A stretch of 7,109 bases of DNA from an uncultured Collinsella sp. (GTDB lineage Bacteria > Actinomycetota > Coriobacteriia > Coriobacteriales > Coriobacteriaceae): the NCBI GenBank assembly GCA_958447915.1, contig CAUDCB010000097.1, positions 1 to 7,109 on the forward strand, written 5' to 3'. Position 1 is the stretch's first letter, and each line of letters opens with the position of its first letter. The position numbers and the translations under genes were made by a program. The notes beneath the pieces were generated by a model. The model ran no database searches. It had not been told where the DNA came from and worked only from the letters and a program-made list of their open reading frames with translations. This document shows positions 1-5,882 of the stretch, piece after piece.

Positions 1-2
1 AC

Positions 3-560
3 TTTGAAGTCTCGCCGGTGCTGACACCCGATCGCCTGGCAGATTACCTTGCCGCATGCAAGGGGAGTGCCGCTAAACAGCTGCTGCGCCTGTGCCCCTA
101 CCTGTCAGAAAACCTGCGCTCGCCCATGGAGTGCATCATGCTCGCCCTGTTTTCGCTTCCGTTTTCCTATGGTGGGTTTGCCTGCGGTCCTTTTAAGACC
201 GACTACAAGATCGAGTTCGATGACCGCGCGCAGGCAATCTCAAGGATGCCGCATGCAATTTGCGATGCGTATCAGGAAACAGCCCGGTTTGACCTTGAAT
301 ACAACGGTGAGCTGGGCCATTCCTCCCGGAGGGGACGTATCCATGATGAAAAACGCAACACGGGCTTGATTACTATGGGAATCGAGGTCGCGACGGTCAA
401 CAACGAAATGCTCTGCGACATGGAAGCGATGGAAGCGCTCGCATGGCGCATGCACCAGCGTATGCGAAAGCGGTACCGGAATCGTGTCGATGCCCGCAGG
501 AAGAAGCAAGAGGCGTTGCTTAACACGCTGCGGGCGTGTTTTGGGCTTAAGCCGGTCTAA
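3..560 (+). CDS. Nuclease-like hypothetical protein (PD-(D/E)XK / DUF559-like), 5'-truncated
   Basis: The reading frame is open to the left edge, so the gene starts outside the window. The GTG at 18 is only the first possible start codon and is probably not the real one. Numbering from that GTG, the protein shows a pattern typical of very short patch repair / DUF559-like nuclease folds: Ser-Pro-x-Glu at 35-38 in a helix, Gly-Gly at 52-53, the core FDLEYNG at 91-97 (Asp92 and Glu94 as candidate metal ligands), His101, Asp110, Arg113 and Gly121. A basic, helical C-terminus rich in Arg and Lys follows (148-172) and could bind nucleic acid. Such proteins occur as hypothetical, often paralogous, genes in Coriobacteriia and can accompany AbiEi-like antitoxin domains; that last point is recollection. 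Whether an N-terminal HTH domain exists cannot be seen. The gene is followed by an A+T-rich inverted-repeat element, which suggests an accessory locus. Nuclease fold is moderately supported; biological role is unknown. Confidence 0.7.
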   Translation, partial: FEVSPVLTPDRLADYLAACKGSAAKQLLRLCPYLSENLRSPMECIMLALFSLPFSYGGFACGPFKTDYKIEFDDRAQAISRMPHAICDAYQETARFDLEYNGELGHSSRRGRIHDEKRNTGLITMGIEVATVNNEMLCDMEAMEALAWRMHQRMRKRYRNRVDARRKKQEALLNTLRACFGLKPV

Positions 561-594
561 TTCGCGACGAAAATAGGGGGTTAATAATATATCC

Positions 595-811
595 TGGCCA
601 AAAAATGGCAAATATGAGTACTGTCACTAAATCAGTAACAGCAAAATCAGGGAATTTAAGACTCGGAGGTGGCGTAAAGTAAGAAGATAATAAACAAATG
701 TAGAATAACTAAGCATCAAGTTGGCGGCACTGAGCGCAAAACCTGTCCGAGAGGCCAAAATTACCTGTTACTAAATTGGTGACAGTACTCATATTTGCCA
801 TTTTTTGGCCA
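595..811. repeat. Element bounded by 47-bp near-perfect inverted repeats
   Basis: The left arm is 595-641 and the right arm is 765-811 on the opposite strand. The outer 33 bases are identical, starting TGGCCAAAAAATGGC, and the inner 14 differ at 3 positions. The arms flank 123 bp of A+T-rich sequence without a credible gene. Each arm contains its own imperfect dyad: CTGTCAC-N7-GTAACAG at 621-641 and CTGTTAC-N7-GTGACAG at 765-785. No convincing target-site duplication was found just outside the arms. The element could be a MITE-like mobile sequence, a large hairpin RNA, or a pair of regulator-binding sites. It lies 34 bp after the nuclease-like gene. The repeat itself is directly seen; its nature is inference. 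The gene-free stretch 561-932 contains only this element and the hairpin at 823-864. Confidence 0.9.
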
Positions 812-822
812 CGGCACCCTAA

Positions 823-864
823 GAAGGGCGCCCCGGAGCTCCCCGTAGGGGAGCTCCGGGCTTC
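823..864. other. Strong G+C-rich hairpin without a clear T-tract
   Basis: A perfect 13-bp stem pairs 832-844 (CCCGGAGCTCCCC) with 848-860 around a 3-base loop (GTA). GAAG at 823-826 can extend the stem with CTTC at 861-864 across a 5-base bulge. No run of T follows on either strand, so it is not a classical intrinsic terminator, although it may still stop or protect transcripts at the boundary between the accessory region and the strong promoter downstream. The hairpin is certain by inspection; the function is not. Confidence 0.6.
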
Positions 865-932
865 ATAGGGGCACGAATAGCCCACTCCGACCTGCAAAAT
901 CTGTGCGCACGATGCGAATGACGCCCTTAACC

Positions 933-961
933 TTAAACTTTAGCTTGAACTTAGCTATAAT
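933..961 (+). promoter_or_regulatory. Near-consensus sigma-70-type promoter
   Basis: The -35 box is TTAAAC (933-938) and the -10 box is a perfect TATAAT (956-961), with an ideal 17-bp spacer. Transcription would begin near 967-968. The stretch 927-955 is built of irregular repeats about 6 bp apart (TTAACC, TTAAAC, TTTAGC, TTGAAC, TTAGC), which may include a regulator site. TTGAAC at 944-949 is too close to the -10 box to act as the -35. The promoter would drive the structured leader and the lipoprotein gene. Confidence 0.75.
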
Positions 962-966
962 GCGCT

Positions 967-1262
967 ACGTTCCTGCCAGGCTGTGGTTGCGGACGGACGA
1001 AATGCCCGTCCTAGTCCAAGACAGACGCGGTCAAAGGGATCCACGTAAGCGACCGCGTGCGCGCGGCGCGATCATGGCGCGTCCTAGATGTAAGCCGCAC
1101 CGTCCGTTCTACTTTCTTTGGGGCAATACCGCCTCGCGGGCGAGCGGGTCAGTCGTGAAGGTGGCTGCGGCCTCCCGAGCAAACACCCCGGTGCGCAAGT
1201 GTGGGGTCAAATACCAGGTCAGCTGGTGGGAACAACCTGATATTCCGCGCAACGCACGGATT
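967..1262 (+). ncRNA. Candidate structured RNA (possible raiA-motif RNA) in the leader
   Basis: The stretch between promoter and lipoprotein gene holds helices that close on themselves. A long-range stem pairs 981-990 with 1249-1259 (one bulged G at 1254), enclosing about 260 nt. Inside are 991-999/1007-1017 (9 bp with a 2-base bulge), 1025-1032/1051-1058 (8 bp perfect, ACGCGGTC/GACCGCGT), 1065-1070/1078-1083, a bulged hairpin 1128-1149, 1185-1189/1203-1207, and 1210-1219/1235-1244 (9 of 10 pairs). The loop 1190-1195 (GGTGCG) can pair with 1096-1101 (CGCACC), making a possible pseudoknot. No terminator lies between this RNA and the downstream gene, so it is either a 5' leader or processed from the mRNA. 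Size, complexity, taxon and nearness to hpf/raiA match the raiA RNA motif of Firmicutes and Actinobacteria, but I cannot compare it with the consensus. No T-box signature or familiar riboswitch core was seen. A structured RNA is fairly likely; the raiA identity is tentative. Confidence 0.55.
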
Positions 1263-1310
1263 GTATACGACACAGAAGGCAGGGTAGTGGACATGGTGAG
1301 GGGCAGCTTG

Positions 1311-2318
1311 ATGCACGCGGCTCGGTTAGGTGCTGGGACCGCAGCGGTCATTGCCGTTTTGGGCCTGAGCGGATGCGCGTTCAACCCTCTGTCTACGTTC
1401 ACGACTCCCACGATCGACCAGATCGAGTACGAGACAGTCACGCCGGCGGTGTCGGACGATGCCCTGGTCACTCCCGGAACCCTGACGGTTGCCCTCGATA
1501 CTTCCGATGCGCCGCAGGCCATGCAGGGCGCCGACGGCGAGCTCACGGGATATGCGGTCGACGCCGCCCGCGCCCTCGCAAGCCGCATGGGCCTTAAGGT
1601 CGCCTTTGTCGATGCGTCCTCGGCAGGTTCCGCGCTCGGCGACAAAAAGGCTGATATCTTTATCGGCGAGATCAACTCCACAGACGGGGACGTTAGCTCG
1701 CTCGGCACCTGCCTGTACGATGCCGCTTCTGTGTTTGGTAAAACCAGCGATGGTGGGTCGCTAAGCGTTTCCACCGATACCCTTAACACGTCTACCCTGG
1801 GTGTCCAGATGTCCTCGGCCTCGCAGGAGGCGCTTGCCAAGCAGAGCATTACCGCCAACCAAAAGACCTACTCCAACATCAACGAGTGCTTTGAGGCGCT
1901 CGAGTCCGGCGAGGTCGACTATGTGATCTGCGACTCCACAGCCGGCGGTTATCTTGCACGCCTGATGAGCGAGGTCTCCTATGTCGGTGCGCTCGAGGCG
2001 CCCTCGACGCTTGGTGTTGCGGGCCTCTCGTCCAATGACGAACTGTGCCGTGCCGTGAGCGATGCCCTCGACGATATCACGGTCGACGGTACGCTCGAGG
2101 CGGTCCACTGCGTCTGGTACGGCCAGATTCCCTACGACCTCACCACTAAGACGGTTTCGGGCGCTAACGTGCAGCCGGGCGACTCTGAGTCCAGTGAGAC
2201 CACGTCCTCCGGCAGCGAGTCCTCCGATTCCAACAATGAGACCGCATCCTCCGAGGACAAATCGTCCAGCCAGGAAGGCACCATCACCGACGACGACATT
2301 AACAAACTCAATAGCTAG
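1311..2318 (+). CDS. Solute-binding-protein-like lipoprotein (family 3)
   Basis: The 335-residue product begins with a lipoprotein signal peptide: Arg5, a hydrophobic stretch (7-19) and the lipobox Leu-Ser-Gly-Cys with Cys22 as lipidation site. It should be anchored on the outer face of the membrane. Residues about 56-275 resemble bacterial extracellular solute-binding proteins, family 3 (amino-acid type): GTLTVALD at 56-63, the Gly-x-Leu-x-Gly-Tyr-x-Val-Asp pattern at 76-84, then DYVICD at 203-208. A Ser/Glu/Asp-rich low-complexity tail (about 290-325) precedes a short acidic end. The ATG at 1311 is chosen because AGGGG sits 7 nt upstream; ATG 1293 (AGGG at 1281-1284) would add six residues and is also possible. 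The frame stays open upstream to 903 but that stretch looks like RNA, not protein. No ABC permease or ATPase gene adjoins, so transport, sensing or another role is open. It ends in a strong terminator. Confidence 0.85.
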   Translation: MHAARLGAGTAAVIAVLGLSGCAFNPLSTFTTPTIDQIEYETVTPAVSDDALVTPGTLTVALDTSDAPQAMQGADGELTGYAVDAARALASRMGLKVAFVDASSAGSALGDKKADIFIGEINSTDGDVSSLGTCLYDAASVFGKTSDGGSLSVSTDTLNTSTLGVQMSSASQEALAKQSITANQKTYSNINECFEALESGEVDYVICDSTAGGYLARLMSEVSYVGALEAPSTLGVAGLSSNDELCRAVSDALDDITVDGTLEAVHCVWYGQIPYDLTTKTVSGANVQPGDSESSETTSSGSESSDSNNETASSEDKSSSQEGTITDDDINKLNS

Positions 2319-2384
2319 TTATTGCTAGGGGTGGTGTCTCCTATACGTTGGAAAGGACACCTCTTCACGGTTTCAACACGCACT

Positions 2385-2418
2385 GCCGGGCTTCCCCAAT
2401 AGGGAAGCCCGGCTTTTT
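2385..2418 (+). terminator. Intrinsic terminator after the lipoprotein gene
   Basis: A perfect 12-bp stem (GCCGGGCTTCCC at 2385-2396 with GGGAAGCCCGGC at 2402-2413), a 5-base loop and five T residues (2414-2418) form a textbook Rho-independent terminator. It separates the lipoprotein transcript from hpf, so hpf should have its own promoter or depend on readthrough. Confidence 0.92.
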
Positions 2419-2635
2419 CATCCCTATAAAACCAGCAGGTCAAAGCCAATTTTCGGGACCAAATACAAAGCCGCCGACGCCCTCCCATAGCGCACTTTGC
2501 CACGGAAAAGTGCGAGACTTCGGTATGCGGTATCAAGCAATCGTTATTCGGGTCTTTGAGAATCCGCGTGATTAAATGCATGGCAATGGGTACATAGCCA
2601 GTACAGTAAGTCCCCGAGGCAGATTGGAGCCACGT
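2419..2635 (+). other. Gene-free region upstream of hpf with a hairpin
   Basis: This spacer should hold the hpf promoter, but I see no convincing -35/-10 pair. The one clear structure is an 8-bp inverted repeat, CGCACTTT (2491-2498) and AAAGTGCG (2507-2514), around an 8-base loop. It could be an operator or an early leader hairpin. An open frame crosses the upstream terminator into this region but has no Shine-Dalgarno and no protein-like features, so no gene is called. The hpf ribosome-binding site GGAG lies at 2626-2629. Confidence 0.45.
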
Positions 2636-3220
2636 ATGGATATCAAGGTTTCTGGACGCAAGACGACGGTAACCGATGCTCTGCGTGCGCATGTGGATGA
2701 GAAGATCGGCGAGGCGCTCAAGGTTTTCGATATCGAGCCCATGACGGTCGACGTTGTACTTCGCTATGAGAAGAACCCCTCGAACCCCAACCCGGCAATC
2801 GTCGAGGTTACGGTTCGTGCCCGCGGTTCGGTGATTCGCGTTGCCGAGCACGGTGCAGATATGTACGCCGCCATCGACCTCTCCGCCGATAAGGTCACCC
2901 GCCAGCTGCGTAAGTTCAAGACCAAGGTCGTGGACAACCGCCAGGGCGGTGCCAGCGCCGCGGATGTTGCACCGGTCGAGCGCGTCGAGGATCTGGCCGA
3001 CCTGCTGCTGCCCGAGGAGGAGGACGACCTGCTCGTCCGCGAGAAGGTTATCGACGTCACCCCGATGACTGAGGAGCAGGCGCTGGTGCAGACCGATCTG
3101 CTCGGCCACGACTTCTACGTGTTCGAGAACGCGACGACCGGCCTTATCAATGTGGTGTATCACCGTAAGAATGGTGGATATGGCATCATCAAGCCCCGTA
3201 TCGAAACACTTGACGAGTAA
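2636..3220 (+). CDS. hpf: Ribosome hibernation-promoting factor, long form
   Basis: This 194-residue protein is the long form of HPF (also RaiA/YfiA), which binds the 30S decoding region and dimerises 70S ribosomes into translationally silent 100S particles in stationary phase or stress. Residues 1 to about 105 form the beta-alpha-beta-beta-beta-alpha S30AE domain (MDIKVSGRKTTVTDALRAHV at the start, basic helix around 86-98 RQLRKFKTK). A variable acidic linker (106-138) leads to the C-terminal dimerisation domain at about 139-190, with the family motifs GHDFYVFEN (157-165) and INVVYHRKNGGYGIIKP (171-187). The start ATG 2636 is preceded by GGAG at a 6-nt spacing; an in-frame ATG at 2576 would add 20 residues absent from the family and lacks a good site. 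Length and domain order are normal for long HPF. It stands alone between two terminators, apparently monocistronic. Confidence 0.96.
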   Translation: MDIKVSGRKTTVTDALRAHVDEKIGEALKVFDIEPMTVDVVLRYEKNPSNPNPAIVEVTVRARGSVIRVAEHGADMYAAIDLSADKVTRQLRKFKTKVVDNRQGGASAADVAPVERVEDLADLLLPEEEDDLLVREKVIDVTPMTEEQALVQTDLLGHDFYVFENATTGLINVVYHRKNGGYGIIKPRIETLDE

Positions 3221-3224
3221 AATA

Positions 3225-3246
3225 CGTTAACTTGCATGAGTTAACG
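3225..3246. promoter_or_regulatory. 22-bp perfect-arm inverted repeat between hpf stop and its terminator
   Basis: Arms CGTTAACT (3225-3232) and AGTTAACG (3239-3246) flank six bases, TGCATG. It starts five bases after the hpf stop codon and ends three bases before the terminator stem. It could be a protein-binding operator for the downstream degV-like gene or simply an extra mRNA hairpin protecting the 3' end. No promoter boxes could be placed with confidence around it. Confidence 0.5.
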
Positions 3247-3249
3247 GTT

Positions 3250-3282
3250 GGCGGCCATCCCATGCGGGTGGTCGCCTTTTTT
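3250..3282 (+). terminator. Intrinsic terminator after hpf
   Basis: GGCGGCCATCCC (3250-3261) pairs with GGGTGGTCGCC (3266-3276) around a 4-base loop, with one G-T wobble and one bulged T, followed by six T residues (3277-3282). This ends the hpf transcript only a few bases before the ribosome-binding site of the next gene, so degV-like expression would need readthrough or a promoter overlapping this region. Confidence 0.9.
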
Positions 3283-3300
3283 ACGTAAGGAGTCGCTTTG

Positions 3301-4255
3301 ATGGACAAGGCTGCATCTACCGGCCATTCTGACCGCTGCCGCATCGTCGTCGATACCTGCTGCGACTTTAGCCCCGAGGTCGCTGCGAACCTCGATGTCG
3401 ATATCTTGGGCTTCCCCTTTATCATCGATGGCGAGGAGCGCACGGACGATATCTGGTCGAGCATCACGCCTAAGGAGTTCTACGATCGCATGCGTGCCGG
3501 CGCCCGCGTGTCCACCTCGGCCGTGTCGCTCGGGTCGCTATATCGAGTTCTTTACCGAGTGCGCCAAAGAGGGCACGCCCACGGTCTACCTGTGCTTTAC
3601 CTCGGCGCTGTCGTCGAGCTACAACTCCGCGTGTCAGGCGGCAGATGCCGTGCGTGCCGAGTATCCCGATTTTGAGCTGTACGTGGTCGACAACGCTCTG
3701 CCCTGCGCGACCGGCGCGCTCCTGGCGCTCGAGGCCGTGCGCCAGCGTTCGGCGGGACTGACCGCCAAGCAGCTGGTCGATTGGGCAAACGAGGCAAAGA
3801 CCTACGTCCACGGCTACTTTACGCTCGAGAGTTTCGACGCACTGGCTGCCGGCGGCCGCATTCCGCCCGCGGCGGCGCAGCTCACGGCAAAGCTCGATGT
3901 CAAGCCCGAGCTCTCCTACGACCTTGCCGGCTCGCTGTCGCTGATCGGCGTCAACCGCGGCCGCAAGAAGGCGCTCAAGTCCATCCTCAAGTCGTTCCGC
4001 GAGAACTACGTGCCCGACCGCACCATGCCCATCGCCATCATGACGGCCGATGCCGAAAAGGACGGCGACTGGCTCGAAGCCGCTATCCGCAAGGAGGAGG
4101 GCTGCGCCGACGTCACGATCATTCGCAGCTCCGTGGGTCCCACCATTGGCTCGCACGTGGGCCCCGGCATGGTGGCCTGCGCGTTTTGGGGTAAGAACCG
4201 CGCCGACAAGGCGTCGCTTTCCGACCGCATTGCCCGCCGCGTGCGCGGTCAGTAG
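3301..4255 (+). pseudogene. DegV-family fatty-acid-binding protein, single-base frameshift
   Basis: DegV proteins bind a fatty acid; those acting as FakB partners present it to the kinase FakA for phosphorylation and use in phospholipid synthesis. The gene starts at ATG 3301 (AAGGAG at 3287-3292, 8-nt spacing; a TTG at 3298 is less likely). The first 78 residues read normally, with RIVVDTCCDFS near 14-24 and VSTSAVS at 70-76 (the conserved Thr-Ser that contacts the lipid carboxylate). Then the frame breaks: GGG at 3532-3534 carries one G too many. Removing it joins SLG directly to RYIEFFTECAKEG and gives one 317-residue protein. The downstream half retains GGRIPPAAAQLTAKLDVKPEL-type features near 3850-3912 and GPTIGSHVGPGM near 4138-4170, both DegV hallmarks. 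As written, translation yields 124 residues and stops at 3675. No other decay is visible, so the lesion is either very recent or a sequencing error. Confidence 0.88.
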
Positions 4256-4353
4256 GCAAGTAACGCGGCCGTAATCGATCCCAACTCACTGCCCAAACGC
4301 TGGCATCGAGTATTCAACCTGGTAACAACACCCAACCCAAAAGGAAAGGTTTC

Positions 4354-5433
4354 ATGGCAAACAAGCTCTCCGTCGCATTTATCGGCACCGGAATCATGGG
4401 TGCCCCCATCGCCGGTCACATCCTGGATGCCGGCTATCCCGTCACGGTCAACAACCGCACCAAGTCCAAGGCTGTCGCGCTTATCGAGCGCGGTGCCGCT
4501 TGGGCCGATACGCCGGCCGATGCCGTGGCTAACGCCGATGTCGTCTTTACCATGGTGGGCTATCCCTCCGAGGTCGAGGAGCTCTACCTGGCGGGCGACG
4601 GCCTGCTCGCCTGCACTAAGCCCGGCGCGGTCCTGATCGACCTCACCACGAGCTCGCCCGAGCTGGCGCGCGACATTGCCGAGGCCGCTCAGGTTTCCGG
4701 CCGCATGGCGTTTGACTGCCCCGTCACCGGCGGCGAGTCGGGAGCTATCGCCGGCACGCTCACGGCTATCGTGGGCGCCACCGAGAACGACATCGCTCCG
4801 GTCCGCGACATCCTTGCCACCTTCGCGGCCAACATCTGCTGCTTCGATGGCGCCGGCAAAGGCCAGGCTGCCAAGCTCGCCAATCAGGTGTCGCTGGGCG
4901 CCTGCATGGTCGGCATGGCAGACGCCATGGCATTTGCCGAGCTGAGCGGCCTTGACCTGGAGAAGACCCGCCAGATGATCCTGGGCGGTACCGGCAAGTC
5001 CGGCGCCATGGAGAGCCTGGCCCCCAAGGCGCTCGACGGCGACTACAAGCCCGGCTTTATGGTCGAGCACTTCATTAAGGACCTGCGTCTGGCGCTCGCC
5101 TATGCCGACGACCGCGAGCTTGCGCTGCCCGGCGCCGACGTCGCTTTTACGCTCTACGACATGCTCGACGCCATCGGTGGTGCCAAGTTGGGCACCCAGG
5201 CCATCACGGTCCTCTATAAGGAGGAGGCCGACGCCATCGCCGCCGGTTTGGACTGGTCGCAGTATCGCCCCGAGGAACACGGTGCCCACGAGGACGGCTG
5301 CGGTTGCGGCGAGCATGGCGACGACCACGAGTGCGGTTGTGGCCACCACCACGGCGAGGACCACGAGTGCTGCGGCGGTCACGGTCACGATGACGGCCAC
5401 GAGTGCTGCTGCGACCATCATCACGAGGAGTAG
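4354..5433 (+). CDS. NAD(P)-dependent beta-hydroxyacid dehydrogenase with His/Cys-rich tail
   Basis: Residues 1 to about 300 form a complete member of the 3-hydroxyisobutyrate dehydrogenase / 2-hydroxy-3-oxopropionate (tartronate semialdehyde) reductase family, which interconverts a beta-hydroxyacid and its semialdehyde with NAD(P). The Rossmann motif is GTGIMG (11-16), with Asn34-Arg35 after beta-2, suggestive of NADP preference. The substrate loop is DCPVTGGESGAIAGTL (121-136, Thr125 where Ser is usual), the catalytic lysine is Lys174 in GKGQAAKLAN (168-177), and Lys242 lies in the conserved FIKDL segment. The exact substrate cannot be read from sequence. Residues 308-359 are an added tail with 14 His and 9 Cys plus many Asp, Glu and Gly, a likely metal-binding segment not typical of the family (usual length about 290-300). 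AAGGAAAGG at 4341-4349 precedes the ATG by 4 nt. It heads a tight four-gene cluster. No promoter or terminator is evident in 4256-4353. Confidence 0.9.
   Translation: MANKLSVAFIGTGIMGAPIAGHILDAGYPVTVNNRTKSKAVALIERGAAWADTPADAVANADVVFTMVGYPSEVEELYLAGDGLLACTKPGAVLIDLTTSSPELARDIAEAAQVSGRMAFDCPVTGGESGAIAGTLTAIVGATENDIAPVRDILATFAANICCFDGAGKGQAAKLANQVSLGACMVGMADAMAFAELSGLDLEKTRQMILGGTGKSGAMESLAPKALDGDYKPGFMVEHFIKDLRLALAYADDRELALPGADVAFTLYDMLDAIGGAKLGTQAITVLYKEEADAIAAGLDWSQYRPEEHGAHEDGCGCGEHGDDHECGCGHHHGEDHECCGGHGHDDGHECCCDHHHEE
5326..5430 (+). repeat. 36-bp degenerate coding repeat in the metal-binding tail
   Basis: Three units of 12 codons start at His325, His337 and His349 (bases 5326, 5362, 5398; the last unit is 11 codons). 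Each begins CACGAGTGC (His-Glu-Cys) followed by Cys/Gly and then His clusters. The regular 12-residue period suggests growth of the tail by tandem duplication. Confidence 0.7.
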
Positions 5434-5438
5434 CGCCC

Positions 5439-5867
5439 ATGAGCTGGACGTTCGTGGTGCTTGCGCTGGTGCTCTTTCTCTTTGCGATCTACATCGGCTT
5501 TTTGTGCGGCCAGTGGGCGTGCGAAAAGCGCGTCATCACCAAGCGCGACTACTGGATCGCCAACTTTGCAGGAGCGGCGGCAGTCGTCCTGCTGACCTGG
5601 GTGTTCTCGCTGTTCCCGCTGGTGCAGTTTGCGCCGATCGGCTGGCTCGGCGGCTTTATCGCCGGTCTTAAGATGAGCTTTGGCGAGTCCGTCGGCCCGT
5701 GGCGCAAGCACGACGAGGTTTTTAACGTCAACAAGGCCCATCGCGCCGCCGCCGATGCGGGCGACGCCGAGGAACGCCGCCGTGCGCGTCGCAATGGTGC
5801 GGCCGACCGACAGCTCATCTCGGTCACCGATGACAGCAAGGGTGCTGGCAAGCACGCTAAGAAATAG
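5439..5867 (+). CDS. Small membrane protein of unknown function
   Basis: The 142-residue product has a hydrophobic helix at about 3-25, a second at about 39-60, and a shorter, more amphipathic stretch at about 64-80 that may be a third. The remainder (81-142) is hydrophilic, with an Arg-rich run EERRRARRNG at 111-120 and a Lys-rich end, and is probably cytoplasmic. No enzymatic motif or known family is recognised. The start is ATG 5439, because GAGGAG (5425-5430), the last two codons of the preceding gene, lies 8 nt upstream; the frame is open further upstream but those codons lie inside the His/Cys tail. The 5-nt gap to the preceding stop implies translational coupling. Conservation of this neighbour set in related genomes is not checked. 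Confidence 0.82.
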   Translation: MSWTFVVLALVLFLFAIYIGFLCGQWACEKRVITKRDYWIANFAGAAAVVLLTWVFSLFPLVQFAPIGWLGGFIAGLKMSFGESVGPWRKHDEVFNVNKAHRAAADAGDAEERRRARRNGAADRQLISVTDDSKGAGKHAKK

Positions 5868-5882
5868 TAAGAAGAGGTAACT

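Noticed and set aside
595..811. CRISPR array or insertion sequence with transposase
   Set aside because: There are only two repeat copies, they are inverted, and the interior cannot encode a transposase.
968..1290. T-box, 6S RNA, tmRNA, RNase P or SRP RNA
   Set aside because: None of the diagnostic sequences I know for these (T-box GGTGG region, tmRNA tag, SRP GGAAGGAAGC loop, RNase P conserved core) is present; the raiA motif remains the best guess.
903..1310. N-terminal extension of the lipoprotein reading frame upstream to 903
   Set aside because: The frame is open, but a signal peptide with a lipobox and a good Shine-Dalgarno begins at 1293-1311, the promoter -10 box lies inside the would-be extension, and the stretch folds into many helices.
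2348..2575. 75-codon open frame upstream of hpf
   Set aside because: It runs through a perfect intrinsic terminator and lacks a Shine-Dalgarno and protein-like composition.
3515..3560. Programmed ribosomal frameshift in the degV-like gene
   Set aside because: No slippery heptamer, stimulatory SD or downstream stem is evident at the GGG, and DegV families do not use recoding; a one-base insertion explains the data.
4249..5424. 391-codon open frame on the minus strand
   Set aside because: It mirrors the dehydrogenase gene, has no ribosome-binding site and a low-complexity Ala/Val-rich start; it is a shadow.
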